A stretch of 64,000 nt of DNA from Rana temporaria. Its lineage: Eukaryota > Chordata > Amphibia > Anura > Ranidae. The notes below the pieces were generated by a model. That model was not told the origin of the DNA. It saw nothing but the letters and a program-made list of their open reading frames with translations, and searched no databases. Shown here in pieces: positions 1 through 11,704 of the stretch; the stretch's first letter is position 1; every line of letters starts with the position of its first letter. The stretch is taken from assembly GCF_905171775.1 (NCBI RefSeq), contig NC_053491.1, positions 226,786,247 to 226,850,246 of the forward strand, in the 5' to 3' direction. The position numbers were made by a program, and so were the translations under genes.

Positions 1-380
1 AGTGTAATTTAATGAATAAGTTTCTTTAGGAAATAAAATATTTAGGAAAGAGCCCAATATAAAAGTAATGTTCTTCTGCAAAATTAAAATGCTTATGAAG
101 GAAAATATAGTAATTAGGTGAAACTGATGCTTTTATGAAATTTAACTTAGTAATGGGAATGTAGATTGGATTAATTATGTTTGCTATGGTCAACAGAGGT
201 TCATTAACTATAAACAGAGATACACTCCAAGGTTTAACTGAACACCTAAAGGTCACTTCACAAATGACTTTGTAAATCATATGGCCTTATATGATAATAG
301 CTGACAGGGGGGGGGGGTGCATTTAGAATGTTACCTGGGGACAGTATTTTGGGTGACAACGCATTTGTACTCAAATAGGT

Positions 381-503
381 ATAGCAATTTTGTTTTTGGT
401 TATATTGGTTGTGGTGATGTTTTATTGTATTCTGCCCTGTATAAAGAAGCTGTTGGGGAAAGCAGCTGAAGAGGTAGTTCCTACTTTTTTTTTATTTAAA
501 TGA
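381..503 (+). pseudogene. retroviral env C-terminal remnant (transmembrane tail)
   Basis: A short open stretch encodes about 17 consecutive hydrophobic residues, then a Cys-x-x-Pro-Cys pattern, a basic patch and an acidic tail, ending at a TGA at 501-503. This is the layout of the membrane anchor and cytoplasmic tail of a retroviral envelope TM subunit. The position agrees: it lies just upstream of a purine run (644-653) that looks like a polypurine tract and an LTR starting at 656. Nothing upstream could be recognised as the rest of env, so the copy is truncated or too decayed to read. The reading rests on the motif and the order of parts, not on a database match. Confidence 0.45.
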
Positions 504-655
504 TATAGGAGATTCAATGAAGGAAGTAGAAGAGGGACCATATCCTCTATTACAGTCATTACCTGTTAAGACCACTTACAACATTTTCAAGTGAGGGAAA
601 AGAACAAAGAGAATGTAGGGACAGTACTGATAAAATAGTCATTTTAAGGGGGGAC

Positions 656-1986
656 TGTCATAGATTATTCTAAAATTCCTATTTTTAAGTTAGGCTAATT
701 CTTTTTATTACTAAAATGTTTTCTCTTTCTTATATTCCTTATACTGTTTATTTGTTTTTATATTCATTATCTAAATAAGATATATATGTATGGGTATGTG
801 TTTATTGCAGATATTATCCTTACATGAAGTTTTGTCAGATATGTTTTTAAAGTGAAGTTCCACCCATAAATATAACATTACATCAGTAGTTTTAAAAAAA
901 TGTCATTAGTCCTTTACGAAAAAAATGTTTTTAGATGCCTTCAAAGTGTTGTTGCTAGGCAGAATAGTTAATCTTCCCACTTCCTGCACCTAGGTGCTTA
1001 AGCTTCCTAACCTACACCGCACAGACTCCTGGGAATGTAGTGGGTGTAACTTTCCAGGAGTCTGTGCACTCCCCAGTCTCAAAGAATCATGTGACTTGGA
1101 CAATACAGGTCCTGAAACCTGGTCTGAAACCTATTACACTGCTTGTGCAGCACTGAGCATGTGCGAGATCTGCAAGGCTGAAATCCAGGAAGTCATACAG
1201 TCTGGCTTCATGATGCCCACACTTAAGAAGGCCCCAGTCAATTTCTATTTTATAAAGTGTCTAAATGCTGTAACAACCTAACAAAACGGACCTTAGTTTA
1301 CAGACTAACTTTACTAGAATACATTAAGCTTGTGTATTACAGGGGTATTTATATATAAAAAGTGAAATTGTGGCCGGAACTCCACTTTAAAGTATATTTC
1401 AACCTAGATTGACATACAGAGAGAGCTGTTGAAATCAAAAGCTTCATTCTCCCCCCCCCCCCCACTCACTCCTCATTCCCACTCTGTGTCCCTCCCTCCC
1501 TCCTAAATTCCTCATTCCAAAGAACAAATATGGACTTGGTTGTAAAAGGAAACCGCCCCTCCCCCTCCTCCTCACTTGAATCTTTGTGTGACTTTGGAAG
1601 GAAACTCTTGCAGAGCTGACAATGGACTCTTTATGCCTGAACGACATGTGGATGTGTGCAGCATGCCCAAGAATGGACTTCCAAGAAGAAACCATCCCTA
1701 TATGAACTGACCTATGAGGGCTTCATGCCAAGGACAAACTTTACAGGGGGGTGGGTAACTGGGAGTGAAATGTGTAAGTTAACCAATCAAATACATATGT
1801 TTTGTGATGTCATTTGCCAATAAAATAGCTGAGCAGGCTCCAGCAAGTTCTTTGTTGGGCTGAGCTGAAAGGTGAGAGAGATGTAGATTCTTTGTCTGGT
1901 CTATTTATTTCACCTCATAATTTGAATCAAATGGCAGAATGGGTTAGCCCTGAGGTTGGATCAGGGGTCAAATCGCTATCATGACA
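656..1986 (+). mobile_element. endogenous retrovirus 3' LTR (with nested MITE)
   Basis: The segment starts TGTCAT and ends ATGACA, the usual inverted LTR termini. A polypurine tract (AAGGGGGGAC) sits directly before the start. An AATAAA signal lies near 1821. Removing the nested element at 851-1386 leaves about 790 bp, a normal LTR length. The 3' boundary is inferred only from the inverted terminus. No target duplication can be tested because the 5' part of the provirus is absent. Confidence 0.45.
851..1386. mobile_element. TTAA-flanked MITE (AGTGGAGTTCC ends)
   Basis: The ends are inverted (AGTGAAGTTCC at 851, GGAACTCCACT ending at 1386) and TTAA stands on both sides (847-850, 1387-1390), as for piggyBac-type or other TTAA-targeting elements. 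An internal stem of about 20 bp per arm occupies 1019-1067. The reading frame at 994-1281 crosses this structure and shows no recognisable protein. Confidence 0.65.
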
Positions 1987-2471
1987 TGGGGGGAAGCAGT
2001 CTGCCCCCTGGTACAATTTTTTCACCCCAATGGTCAGTTTCTACACAATCCCCCCTGTTTACTGACCTCATTTTAGCAGCATGGTAGATCTTCTTCCTCC
2101 CAGGCTCCTGCTGAAGGGGATGACATTAGCGCCTCTCCCCCACACAGCTGCCTGAAGCTCCCAGAGACTGAAAGGATCTGTGTGTGCAGATCCTGTGATA
2201 GGAGCCGGGCAGCACTGACAGTTTCAGCTCCACTCCTCTGGATGCCCATGCATGCAGGTTTGCTCCCAAGCTGGGCTGTGTGTGTCAATAGTCACACAGC
2301 TTGACTTGCCTCCGCTCCTAGCTCTCACAGGATTTTAATTACAGCAGCAGGAGCCAATGTCTCCAACTGCTGCCCAATAATCCTGTGAGAAGAGAAGGAC
2401 GGGAGAGAAGACCTACCAATGGACACAGTACTGGATCGATACAGGACTTAGGTAAGTGTTTGGGGAGGGGG
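1987..2471. other. unassigned sequence
   Basis: No recognisable gene or element. A reading frame on the minus strand at 2073-2288 has no identifiable motif. Confidence 0.4.
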
Positions 2472-2975
2472 CAGGGCCGCTGATAGGGCAGTACAACTGG
2501 CCCTGTTGTACCGGGCCCGGCCCCATCAGCTCAGCAAAGGGGCCCGGGAAGCTTTATAGTTAATTTCTAACAGAATAAATGTTTTACTAAACCCCCCTGC
2601 TCCTACTTGCTTTCCAGGGTGTACTTACATAATCCTGTGCCTTATTAGGGCAACAGAGGGGCCCAGCAAGTGAAATCACTGAGGGGACTTTATTTCCATT
2701 TTCGGGGGCGTAGGTAGATAAAGCCATGCCGCATAATGCGCTGCACATGTTCTAGTTCCTGCTCTCTGTTTGTAACAGCAGAGGGCAGCCTGGCAGAGTG
2801 ATTCATTTTTACAACGCTCCCTCAGTAAGTGCTGTGGCTGAGTGAGAGAGGCATGTGGCTGAGAGGATGCAGGAAACCTAATCCAGCAGCGGTGCACAGC
2901 TACAGGCAAGGGGCGGCACACAGTAACACCAACTACCACGGAAAGAAGGTACAGCCCCTGACTCCCCACTGTGTT

Positions 2976-3157
2976 CATTATTATGGTGATCACAGCACTT
3001 TCGATTTTCTATTGCTCTTCCACAATGTCACATGGCTATTGGGTCTGAGTGTGTACAGACTGTCACACAATAGAGCCATAACAAAGTCAGCACCCAATAG
3101 CCATGTGACACTGTGGAAGAGCAATAGAGGATCTAAAGTGCTGTGACCATCATAATG
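2976..3157. repeat. long imperfect hairpin 1
   Basis: The left arm (2976-3043) is an imperfect reverse complement of the right arm (3093-3157), around a 49-bp loop. The loop is itself partly self-complementary (TGTCACA and related words). The mirrored reading frames at 2829-3146 and 2990-3268 are products of this symmetry, not genes. Confidence 0.75.
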
Positions 3158-3594
3158 CCGATAATCATAAGCATGAGATGCTACTTTACAGTTCCTACTT
3201 GTTTGGAGGGAAGAGGGGGTAGTAAAAACATGCAGCTGAGCTGCATTTTTTAACCGCCCACCATCCACTCTTCCTTAACCCAAGCCTTACAATAAGGTCT
3301 ACCTGCCATTTTTTCATGTGGATCTCTATGAAAGCATTATGTAGGATGGAATCCAGATGTACATAGATTTAAATCTGTTTACACCTGCCTATCTCTGGGT
3401 CCTTTCAGGTCCAAAAAATAAATGAAAAAAGACTGCATTCTTTCCAATTTTTTTCAGACCTAAACATAACAGATCAGCTGTAACCTGATTTAAGTGGATA
3501 ATCAAAGAGCGACACAGCAAACAGGTGAGACAATCCCCTTTCTGAGTCACAGGGTGACGGTCCAGTCTGTGACATGGGTGTAGCAGAAGATGTG

Positions 3595-3850
3595 GAAGGG
3601 AAATTGACTGCACTCCCAGCATCAGAAAGCTTTAATGTATAAAATCCACAAAGAAAAGTATCACAAACCCACAATACTGAGAGATAGCACCATGGTTAAT
3701 GCGTTTCATGAAATAATTTGCTTAATCATAACCCAATGCCATGCTGCGATCTCTCTGTATTGTGGGTTTGTGATACTTTTCTTTGTGAATTTTATACATT
3801 TAAAGCTTGTTTTTTTTCTGATGCTGGGAGTGTGGTCATTCTTCCTTCCA
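3595..3850. repeat. long imperfect hairpin 2
   Basis: About 90 bp on the left (3595-3686) recurs inverted on the right (3748-3850), with a loop of about 60 bp. Matching words include GATGCTGGGAGT and GTGGGTTTGTGATAC. The right arm holds an extra T-run. It looks like a foldback element or a fused inverted dimer inside the hAT-like element. Confidence 0.7.
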
Positions 3851-4552
3851 CATTGCCTGTTGTGAGTGGACACAAGTTCAAATTTCCATTTGGCCACCCA
3901 TAGACATCACAAGTCCTCCCCTGTCTGCTGTGTGTTGTATGCAGACTAAACAGACCTTGAAATCAGAACACTGACATCTTTCCCAGCTCCATTTCAGCAG
4001 AGAATCAACTCAGTGATCCCTTGCTGAGTGGAGCAGCACTGTTTAAAAGAGCCCTCGTGCTGGAAAGGTAGTGGTGGGGAAAGTACATATGCTGCAACCA
4101 CAATGCTTTTTGCAAAGCAACTGTCCCCACTGTAACCATCCACCATGTTTCCTGCTGAGCATGATACTTTTCAACTACTGTCTGGGTTTTTAAGTGGCTA
4201 AAACAGGTTGTGAGGAGGTGATTCAATGCCTGTTCACCACCATCCAAATTCTGTCTGAAGAGCAATCCGCATGCAGATCACTCTTCAGAGAAAAATGCTA
4301 GCATGAATTAGCTCATACAGATTTTAAATATTTTTTGGAGTGCATGCCTCAGCTGATTTAAAGGCATAATAGATGTGCCTTAAGGCTTAAGGGAAATTGA
4401 TTCCTTAAAGTCAACTGCAGCACTCTCATGCACTAGCAGGAATGGCTCAGCCTGGACAGAGATAAATATCACTTTTTCAAGGCAAGGGTGGGGTTGGGGG
4501 GGCCCCATCAGGTAGGCTGTACGGGGCCCCATGATTTCTAACAGCGGCCCTG

Positions 4553-5489
4553 AAGGGGGGTGTCAGGGGAAAGTAACAAACATTTTTTATTTTAATGTAG
4601 GGAATGCATTAGGGTAAAAATGTTTTAGCTTTAAATCCACTGTAATATAATTGTATTACATTTTTTCAATATGTTTAATAATGCAGATTTGATTTGATTA
4701 AAAGAATACTTGGTGATCCTGTCAATGAGGTTCTTTTTTAGGCACTTCCGGTTACAAGGTGATAGGAATCTCTCAACTGAACTCTTGTGTTATCATGTTG
4801 TTACATGTGCTCCTAGCTGCATGTCGACGGGAATTTGCTTGAAGGAGGATGGAGAGAATTAGCAGCACAAAGATCCCTCTGAACTGTCTTAATCCCTAAA
4901 ATCCAGCGCCACCTTGTTGCAACCATTTGCATTGCAGGGTGGTTGCGGTGCAGCTATATTCACTTGAATGGATTGTGTTTGGCAGCTGCAGCTGCCCCTC
5001 TAATGTGACAGGGGGTTTAGTTCTTTGCAGCTCCAGGGGAGGGGGGCAACTACATTTTTACTATCCTCCAACTACAAGTGTAAGTAAGTGTAAGTGTTTA
5101 TTTAAAAATAAATGATGCACATGCATACTATGTATCATACATTGAGGGTTTAGATCTACTTAAATTTAACCCCAAGCAAGTAGGGATGTAATTTAGTGCA
5201 ATTCACTACGTTTTAATTGAGTGTATATCATGTAATCAGCAGACCGAGTTTATTTCTTTACATTTCTTTTTCCCAGGCAAGAAGACACAAAACACATGTA
5301 TTAGACAAGTGAGGTTTGCACAATCCCTGGAATTCATAAAGAGTGTTGGAGATATTCTTTGTAAATCTGTCTTGTGGCAGTACGACAAATAGTAGTAGTT
5401 GAAAAAGATTCAAGGTGTTTTTGAATCTGTATGAAAATTATAAAACTGCGCTATAAACCACCTATCTCTAAAAAATAAATAAACAGTAA
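4553..5489. other. unassigned AT-rich sequence
   Basis: No coding signal. The only frame (4927-5115) is short and has no motif. Confidence 0.4.
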
Positions 5490-5892
5490 AGCCCTGTACA
5501 CACGATTGGTCCATCCGATGAAAACATTGATGGACTGTTTTCATCGGTTAACCGATGAAGCTGACTGATGGTCAGTCGTGCCTACACACCATCGGTTAAA
5601 AAAACGATCGTGTCAGAACGCGGTGACGTAAAACACAACGACGTGCTGAAAAAAACAAAGTTCAATGCTTCCAAGCATGCGTCGACTTGATTCTGAGCAT
5701 GCATGGATTTTTAACCGATGGACGTGCCTACAAACGATCGTTTTTTTTTCTATCGGTTAGGTATCCATCGGTTAAATTTAAAACAAGATTTTGGATAAAT
5801 AACCGATGGGGCCCACACACGATCGGTTTGGACTGATGAAAACGATCCATCAGACCGTTCTCATCAGTTTAACCGATTGTGTGTATGCAGCC
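5490..5892. mobile_element. Harbinger-type MITE (CTGTACACACGAT ends)
   Basis: The ends are inverted (GCCCTGTACACACGATTGGT against its complement near 5873-5892), and the body repeats the word ATCGGTTAA in both orientations. TAA lies on both sides, with one base of uncertainty at the left edge. The ends resemble the MITEs at 15056 and 61576 (GTACACACG core). No coding capacity. Confidence 0.6.
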
Positions 5893-5996
5893 TAAGCAGC
5901 AATTCTTTTGTGTAACACAATCACAAACCGTAAATAGAAAATAAATAAGAATCGTGGTAAATAATAAATGTGAAGTCCATAGGTGAATCCATATGG

Positions 5997-6073
5997 ATTA
6001 TATTCATTTGTGCAAAAATGTCCACAAGCAGTATAACACTGCTTGTGGACATTTTTGCACAAATGAATATAAT
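5997..6073. repeat. perfect palindrome, 36-bp arms, 5-nt loop
   Basis: Arms 5997-6032 and 6038-6073 are exact reverse complements separated by ATAAC. No mobile element ends or target duplication are evident. The apparent frames across it are mirror images. Confidence 0.9.
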
Positions 6074-6919
6074 GAATCAATCTCTTTGATGGCAGTGTCC
6101 ATCATCCATCGGCAAAAACCACAGTGAATCCACCACCAGCTGTAGAAACTGCTTACCAGCTCCTGTAGACCCCTTATTATAGGGGGTCGTGTACACCTTT
6201 GGCTTAAAACCCAGCCCTGGTCTTTCTCCATTACTCAGGGCTTCTCCACACTTCCGATGTCACTGGATAGGATGTGAGTTGGATAGGAGTTGGGCACCAA
6301 AAAGAGGGCTCCACATAGCATAAAATCCTTGGTGGGTTTATTAAGTAATAACATTATAACACTCACAGAGTTAAGTAAGTAAAAGCAGCTCAAGTTCACA
6401 CAACCAAACAAACCCATCCGTCGGGATGGGAGAGATGGTGACGTCAGTACGTCCCTCCATCATCTCTCTTGTGACACGCTCGACACAATCAACAATTTAT
6501 GCCAGCATGGAATAAGTCTTATTTACTTCCACTTTCCTTATCACCAACATAGTGATATTTCCATAAATCATTCTCAGCAATAACGTCATACGGTGCTGGG
6601 AATAAGAACTGCTTGAATGTTGCATGCATCAGTACTAACAATGAAAATGTTGCAGGGTTTTCATGAATTTTTTCCGCAAGACTTCTGACTACCTTCACAC
6701 CACAAGGAATGTGTTGCAATAGTCCCTGTAGCTTTTATTGACATCCTGTTCTAGTGACAACACCTTCCCCTATTTCCTGCACTGATGTCACATGGACAAG
6801 AAGTTAGGAATTATCTCTCCAATGGGGATAGAGACCGATATAAATTTTAATATTATCCCTTTTAAAATTTTGCAGTTATCTGTGTTTCTGCAAGATGAAG
6901 ATGGGCACCCTAATAAAGG
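6074..6919. other. unassigned sequence
   Basis: No recognisable gene. The short frames have no motif. This is the left flank of the split-repeat retroelement. Confidence 0.35.
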
Positions 6920-7088
6920 ATAAATAAGAAGGCCAGTATGGTAGCCTGAGTTTATGGGAGGAGCCCGGAGGGTATTTAAGCAGCCCACTCACACATGCTC
7001 TTTGTCGGTTCAGTGTGCGGTACTACACGTCACTGGGCCGACTCTTCCCAGCTCACCTCATGTCCGTGAGTCTGAGCATTCAATCGCA
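6920..7088 (+). repeat. split direct repeat A1
   Basis: 169 bp, repeated at 12756-12924 with one visible difference. It contains a TATA-like TATTTAA near 6971, so it could hold the promoter. The frame at 6954-7151 is a by-product and recurs at A2. Confidence 0.85.
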
Positions 7089-8150
7089 AGCGCTTTGCGG
7101 CTTCTCCCTTCATGGTCTTCGCCGGCGGTTCCCGCTTACTGTCGCAGGTAGGATTCAAACCTTTTCGTATCTTGTGCAATCTTGCAATTCGTTATGCTTC
7201 CTATCCTGCATCCCTTTTGGAAAAAAGTTATTGTTGCTCATGTTCCAACATCATTCGGCTCAGGCGTAGTACATTTGTAACTTCCTTCTGCCAAACATAC
7301 AATTCATTTGTAAATCCATTTGGAGATTGACATGTGTTTGTGTGGGTTCTTTGGCAGATTGAGGTGGTAATTGGACTCACATGGTGCCTTGTCTGCACTT
7401 GATTAGCCTGGGGGGATGGGTGGTTGGTAGGTGTTTAGTTTCAAAGCAAGGGGTAGCATACACTCTACAACCAATTCGTATCAGATTCGTTCAATACTCC
7501 TTACTATCAATTCGTATCGGATTCATTTCATGCATTTTACAACCGTTTTGTATCAGATACATTGCATACTTTCTACCGTTGTCATTCATTGTTTCCCCCA
7601 TGTCGTGTGTTTTAGTTCCCGCAGCGGAACTTCCGAATTGCTTGTACACGGTTCTTCTCTCTCATTTATTTACCAAAGTTATTGCCTGTGTGTCATGCAT
7701 TGCACATCCACTCCAGTCCAAAGCAAACCCAGTCGCACGTTCACGGTCCCAGGTAGGATTCGTTAGCTTGTTTGTCATGTCAAATTCGTGGCCACTCATG
7801 GTACCATATGTTTGGTTCCCGCAGTGGAGCTTACAAAGCATTGATACGCACTTCTCGTGTTCTATTTTCTACACCAAACCTCGTTGTTTTGCCCCATGCA
7901 CGGCATCATGCTACACGTTCCCGACATGTTTCACTACAGCCACAGTCCGCCGCAAATTCACTCGCGTGGCCCACTGTCGCAAGTAAGATTTGTTATTACA
8001 TTCTTTATGTCTTATTAATTTGCTACCATTCGTCTCCCATATCGTTCACTAGTGGCCCCTGCGGAACCTACGATTCAAACAGGCGTTGTCCTTCTACCTT
8101 ATACTACAAACAAACCAGGTGTTTCTATCCTTTCTCAGTAACCCAATTCT
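7089..8150. repeat. degenerate cassette repeats in the 5' internal region
   Basis: Related cassettes recur at irregular spacing. CAGGTAGGATTC lies near 7145 and 7750, with a variant near 7979. TTCCCGCAG followed by a GGA word lies near 7616 and 7816. A degenerate motif around ATTCGTATC repeats between 7470 and 7560. The 201-codon frame at 7381-7986 crosses these repeats and shows no protein motif. I treat the region as a non-coding leader. Confidence 0.45.
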
Positions 8151-10830
8151 TATTGATTGAGACCTTGCAACCATGCAAATCATCTCCGCAGTCTGATACT
8201 CTTGTTGAGACCCTTGCAACACACGACCCTTACAAAATGCAAAAACAAAACAAAACCCATAAAGGAAAAAATATATATAAAACAAAAAAAAAAGAAACAA
8301 TTGCCACCACGTAATCTCAGCCCAGCAACCTGACACCTGTTGAGACCATTGCAACGACGCAAAATTTGTCTCCACAGCCTGACACCCTTGTTGAGACCCT
8401 TGCAAACGCAATACCGTCTCAGCAGCCCCACACTCATCGAGACTCTTGCAACCACACAAAATCGTCTCAGCAGCCTGACACCCTTGTTAAGACCCTTGCA
8501 ACACATGACCCTTACAAAACGAAAAAAAAAAAAAAAAATTATATATAAAAAAAAAAACGCAAAAAAATAAATAAAAAATCCACCATGTAATCTCAGCCCA
8601 GCAACCTGACACCTGTTGAGACCGTTGCAACCACGCAAAATTTGTCTCCGCAGCCGGACACCCTTGCAAACGCAATACCGTCTCAGCAGCCCCACACCCA
8701 ATCAAGACTCTTGCAACCACACAAAATCGTCTCAGCAGCCTGACACCCTTGTCAAGACCCTTGCAACACATGACCCTTACAAAACGAAAAAAGAAAAATT
8801 TATATATAAAAACGCAAAAGGAAAAAAAAAAAAAAACGCAAAAAAAGAAAATAAAAAAAACCCAAAAAGAAATATAAAAGTGCAGAAAAAAAATTGCCAC
8901 CTCACAATCTCGGCCCAGCAACCTGACACCTGTTGAGACCATTGCAACCATGCAAAATTGTCTCAGCAGCCTGACACCCTTGTTGAGACCCTTGCAAACG
9001 CAATACCGTCTCAGCAGCCCCACACTCATCGAGACTCTTGCAAGCACACAAAATCGTCTCAGCAGCCTGACACCCTTGTTAAGACCCTTGCAACACATGA
9101 CTCTTACAAAATGCAAAAAAAAAGAAGATATATAAAAAAAAATATATAAAAACGCAAAAAAAAAGAAATATAAAAGTGCATAAAAAAAAAAAAATTCCAC
9201 CAAACAATCTCAGCCCAGCAACGTGACACCTGTTGAGACCATTGCAACCATGCAAAATCGTCTCAGCAGCCTGACACCCTTGTTGAGACCCTTGCAGACG
9301 CAATACCGTCTCAGCAGCCTCACACTCATCAAGACCCTTGCAACCACACAATACCGTCTCAGCAGCCTCACACCATTGTTGAGACCCATACAAACGCAAT
9401 ACCATCTCAGCAGCCCTACACTCATCAAGACCCTTGAAACCACGCAATACCATCTCAGCAGCCTCACACCATTGTTGAGACCCTCGCAAACGCAATACCG
9501 TCTCAGCAGCCCCACACTCATCAAGACCCTTGCAACCACGCAATACCGTCTTAGCAGCCTCACACCATTGTTGAGACCCTCGCAAACGCAATACCGTCTC
9601 AGCAGCCCCACACTCATCAAGGCCCTTGCAACCACGGAATACCGTCTCAGCAGCCTCACACCATAGTTCAGACCTTTGCAAACGCAATACCGTCTCAGCA
9701 GCCCCACACTCATCAAGACTCTTGCAACCACGCAATACCGTCTCAGCAGCCTCACACCATTGTTGAGTCCCTTGCAAACACAATACCGTCTCAGCAGCTC
9801 CACACTCATCGAGACCCTTGCAACCACGCAATACCGTCTTGAGCAACATCCCACTCGTCAAAGACCTTTGTGACCATGCAGTCTCGCCCCAGCAACCTGG
9901 CATTCATTGAGACCCTTGCAGCCAGACAAATCATCCTTGGCCTCATGTACACTGCTGTTGGTAAACAGACGTTTAGGAACAGTTGGGTGTTTTTCAGATG
10001 CCCCTGATTTCTCCTCTATGTTATCTTATCAGTACATGTACACAGGATCATTTATAGTCGTTTCTAGGCAGTTGAGTTTAGAAACCTTCCCGAAAAAAAT
10101 AAAAATAAAATGGGTTCAGACGGATTTTCAGAGGCATTCGAAACGGCAATGCCTGTAACAGCTTGTAAACACTGCCAGATGCAGTAACTCATGTTTACCA
10201 GCGTTTCATTCACAGTCATTTTCATAAAAAATAAAAATAAAGGGGAATATTGGCTCAGCAACTTGACACTCATTTGAGACCCTTGCTGAATGTAATATCA
10301 TCTCAGCTACCTCACACCCGTCTAGACCTTTGCAACCACACAATCTCATCTCAGCAACCTGACACCCGTTCAGATCTTTGCAGCCATACAAAGTCGTCTT
10401 AGCAACCTGACACTAATTTGAGACCATTGCAAATGCAATATCGTCTCAGCAACCTGACACCCATTCAGACCCTTGCAGCCATACAAAGTTGTCTCAGCGG
10501 CCGACACTCATTTGAGACCATTGCAAATGCAACATCGTCTTAACAACCCCTCACTTGTTGAGACCCGTGCAACCACACAATGCCACCTCAAAACAAACCT
10601 CATCATCGAGACCTTTGCAACCACGCAATATCGTCTCAGCAAACCAGACTGAGACCCTTGCAACCACGCAATACCATCTTGGCAAACCAGACTGAGACCC
10701 TTGCAACCACGCAATGCCGTCTCAAAACAAACCTTCATACTCAAGGTCCCTGCAACCACACAATATCGTCCCAGCAACCTGACACTCACTGACACCCTTG
10801 CAACCACACAATATTGTCTGCAGTAGTATA
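8150..10830. repeat. 48-nt tandem repeat array with A-rich spacers
   Basis: A 48-nt unit containing GTCTCAGCAGCC ... GAGACCCTTGCAA ... GCAATACC is repeated through this stretch, most regularly at 9240-9840. Two variants alternate (one with CACACTCATC, one with CACCATTGTTG), giving a 96-nt dimer. A-rich blocks at about 8237-8305, 8518-8580, 8780-8895 and 9110-9200 break the array into higher-order units of about 300 bp. Because 48 is a multiple of three, several frames stay open on both strands (238, 274, 214 and 147 codons). These are artefacts of the period. The array decays toward 10800. Confidence 0.9.
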
Positions 10831-11339
10831 AAACACTTTGCGGCACGCACCTACGTGCAAACCCGAATACAAACGAAACTTGCAAACACACCTCAGTGAC
10901 AAACAATCAGCCACACAAACACACAGTGGCACCCAGTTGGCCATTCATCTTCAGTGGCACGCGGGCCACTCATCTTTTCTCTGTGTTTTTTCCCTGCGGT
11001 TAGTTCAGATTTTCATCCAGCACCAGCGAGTGCACGTTGGCCTGCGAGTGCATGTATATCGTCTTGTTGAGCACCTGTATATTGTTGATTTTCTCACACC
11101 AACGCAAGATCCAGTCCAAGTTCTCAAACTAGACCAAGCATCAGTAGCAGACTTAGCTATGTGGGACAACTTCCCCACCTGATAGAACAGCATTTCAATC
11201 TTCATCCCGGCAGTGTCAGCCGAGCCACCAAAGGCTTTTGCAGCCATTTTTAGGCCGCCACTGGTTCTCCAAACCTTGGCCCCCAGAAATTCTCTTAAAT
11301 TTTTGCTTCACCCAGTCTTCATCACGCCTCGTGCTGCAC

Positions 11340-11565
11340 CCCATCGTGGCAGCTGCCCAGGTCTGGGACCACACTTGAACAGGACAGACACTGTTCTTCA
11401 CCACAGACAATCAGGCCACAGCCGACATCATCAATAAGGTAGATCTAAGTCACTCCCCATCACTTCCTGCGCAGGCTCGCGCAGCTGTCACTCCGTCACC
11501 AGTTAATATCTTATGTAGACCTTTTCCAGGCAAATGCAAAAAGCAGCTGATGCGCTTTCCTATTC
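11340..11565 (+). pseudogene. RNase H domain remnant of the YR retroelement
   Basis: A block encoding TDNQAxADIINK lies near 11400-11436, followed by an ADALS word at 11546-11560 (gat gcg ctt tcc). These match the RNase H core (Asp-Asn and the C-terminal AxADALSR-type motif) of DIRS/Ngaro and other retroelements. The frame is broken between the blocks. The reverse transcriptase that should lie upstream was not found. Confidence 0.6.
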
Positions 11566-11704
11566 CAACCTTGGAATGGATGTTTTTTCCAGCAAGAGCC
11601 TGGAGCCGACCCAACAACTATCCCTGTCCCACCATGGACATTGCTGACGATGGACTGAAGTCGCATCTCACCAACGCAACGCAATCCAACTTATTACCCA
11701 CTCC

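Larger units (their letters stand above)
2472..4552. mobile_element. hAT-like non-autonomous element with two internal hairpins
   Basis: The termini CAGGGCCGCTG (2472) and CAGCGGCCCTG (to 4552) are inverted copies, and subterminal GGCCCCATCAG/GGGGCCCC blocks also recur inverted. CAGGG-type ends are common in hAT elements. The 8-bp flanks are both G-rich but do not match cleanly, so the target duplication is not established. No transposase is visible. Two separate long hairpins inside suggest further nested foldback elements. Confidence 0.55.

Noticed and set aside
2829..3268. Two frames of 105 and 92 codons with similar peptides on opposite strands
   Set aside because: They are mirror readings of the hairpin at 2976-3157.
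7381..7986. 201-codon frame that could be taken for a membrane protein
   Set aside because: Lies across degenerate cassette repeats in the leader of the YR element; its apparent hydrophobicity comes from T-rich composition. No motif.
8180..9903. Long open frames of 121-274 codons on both strands
   Set aside because: They follow exactly the 48-nt repeat period, are open in several frames at once, and have no protein motif. They are an artefact of a repeat unit divisible by three.
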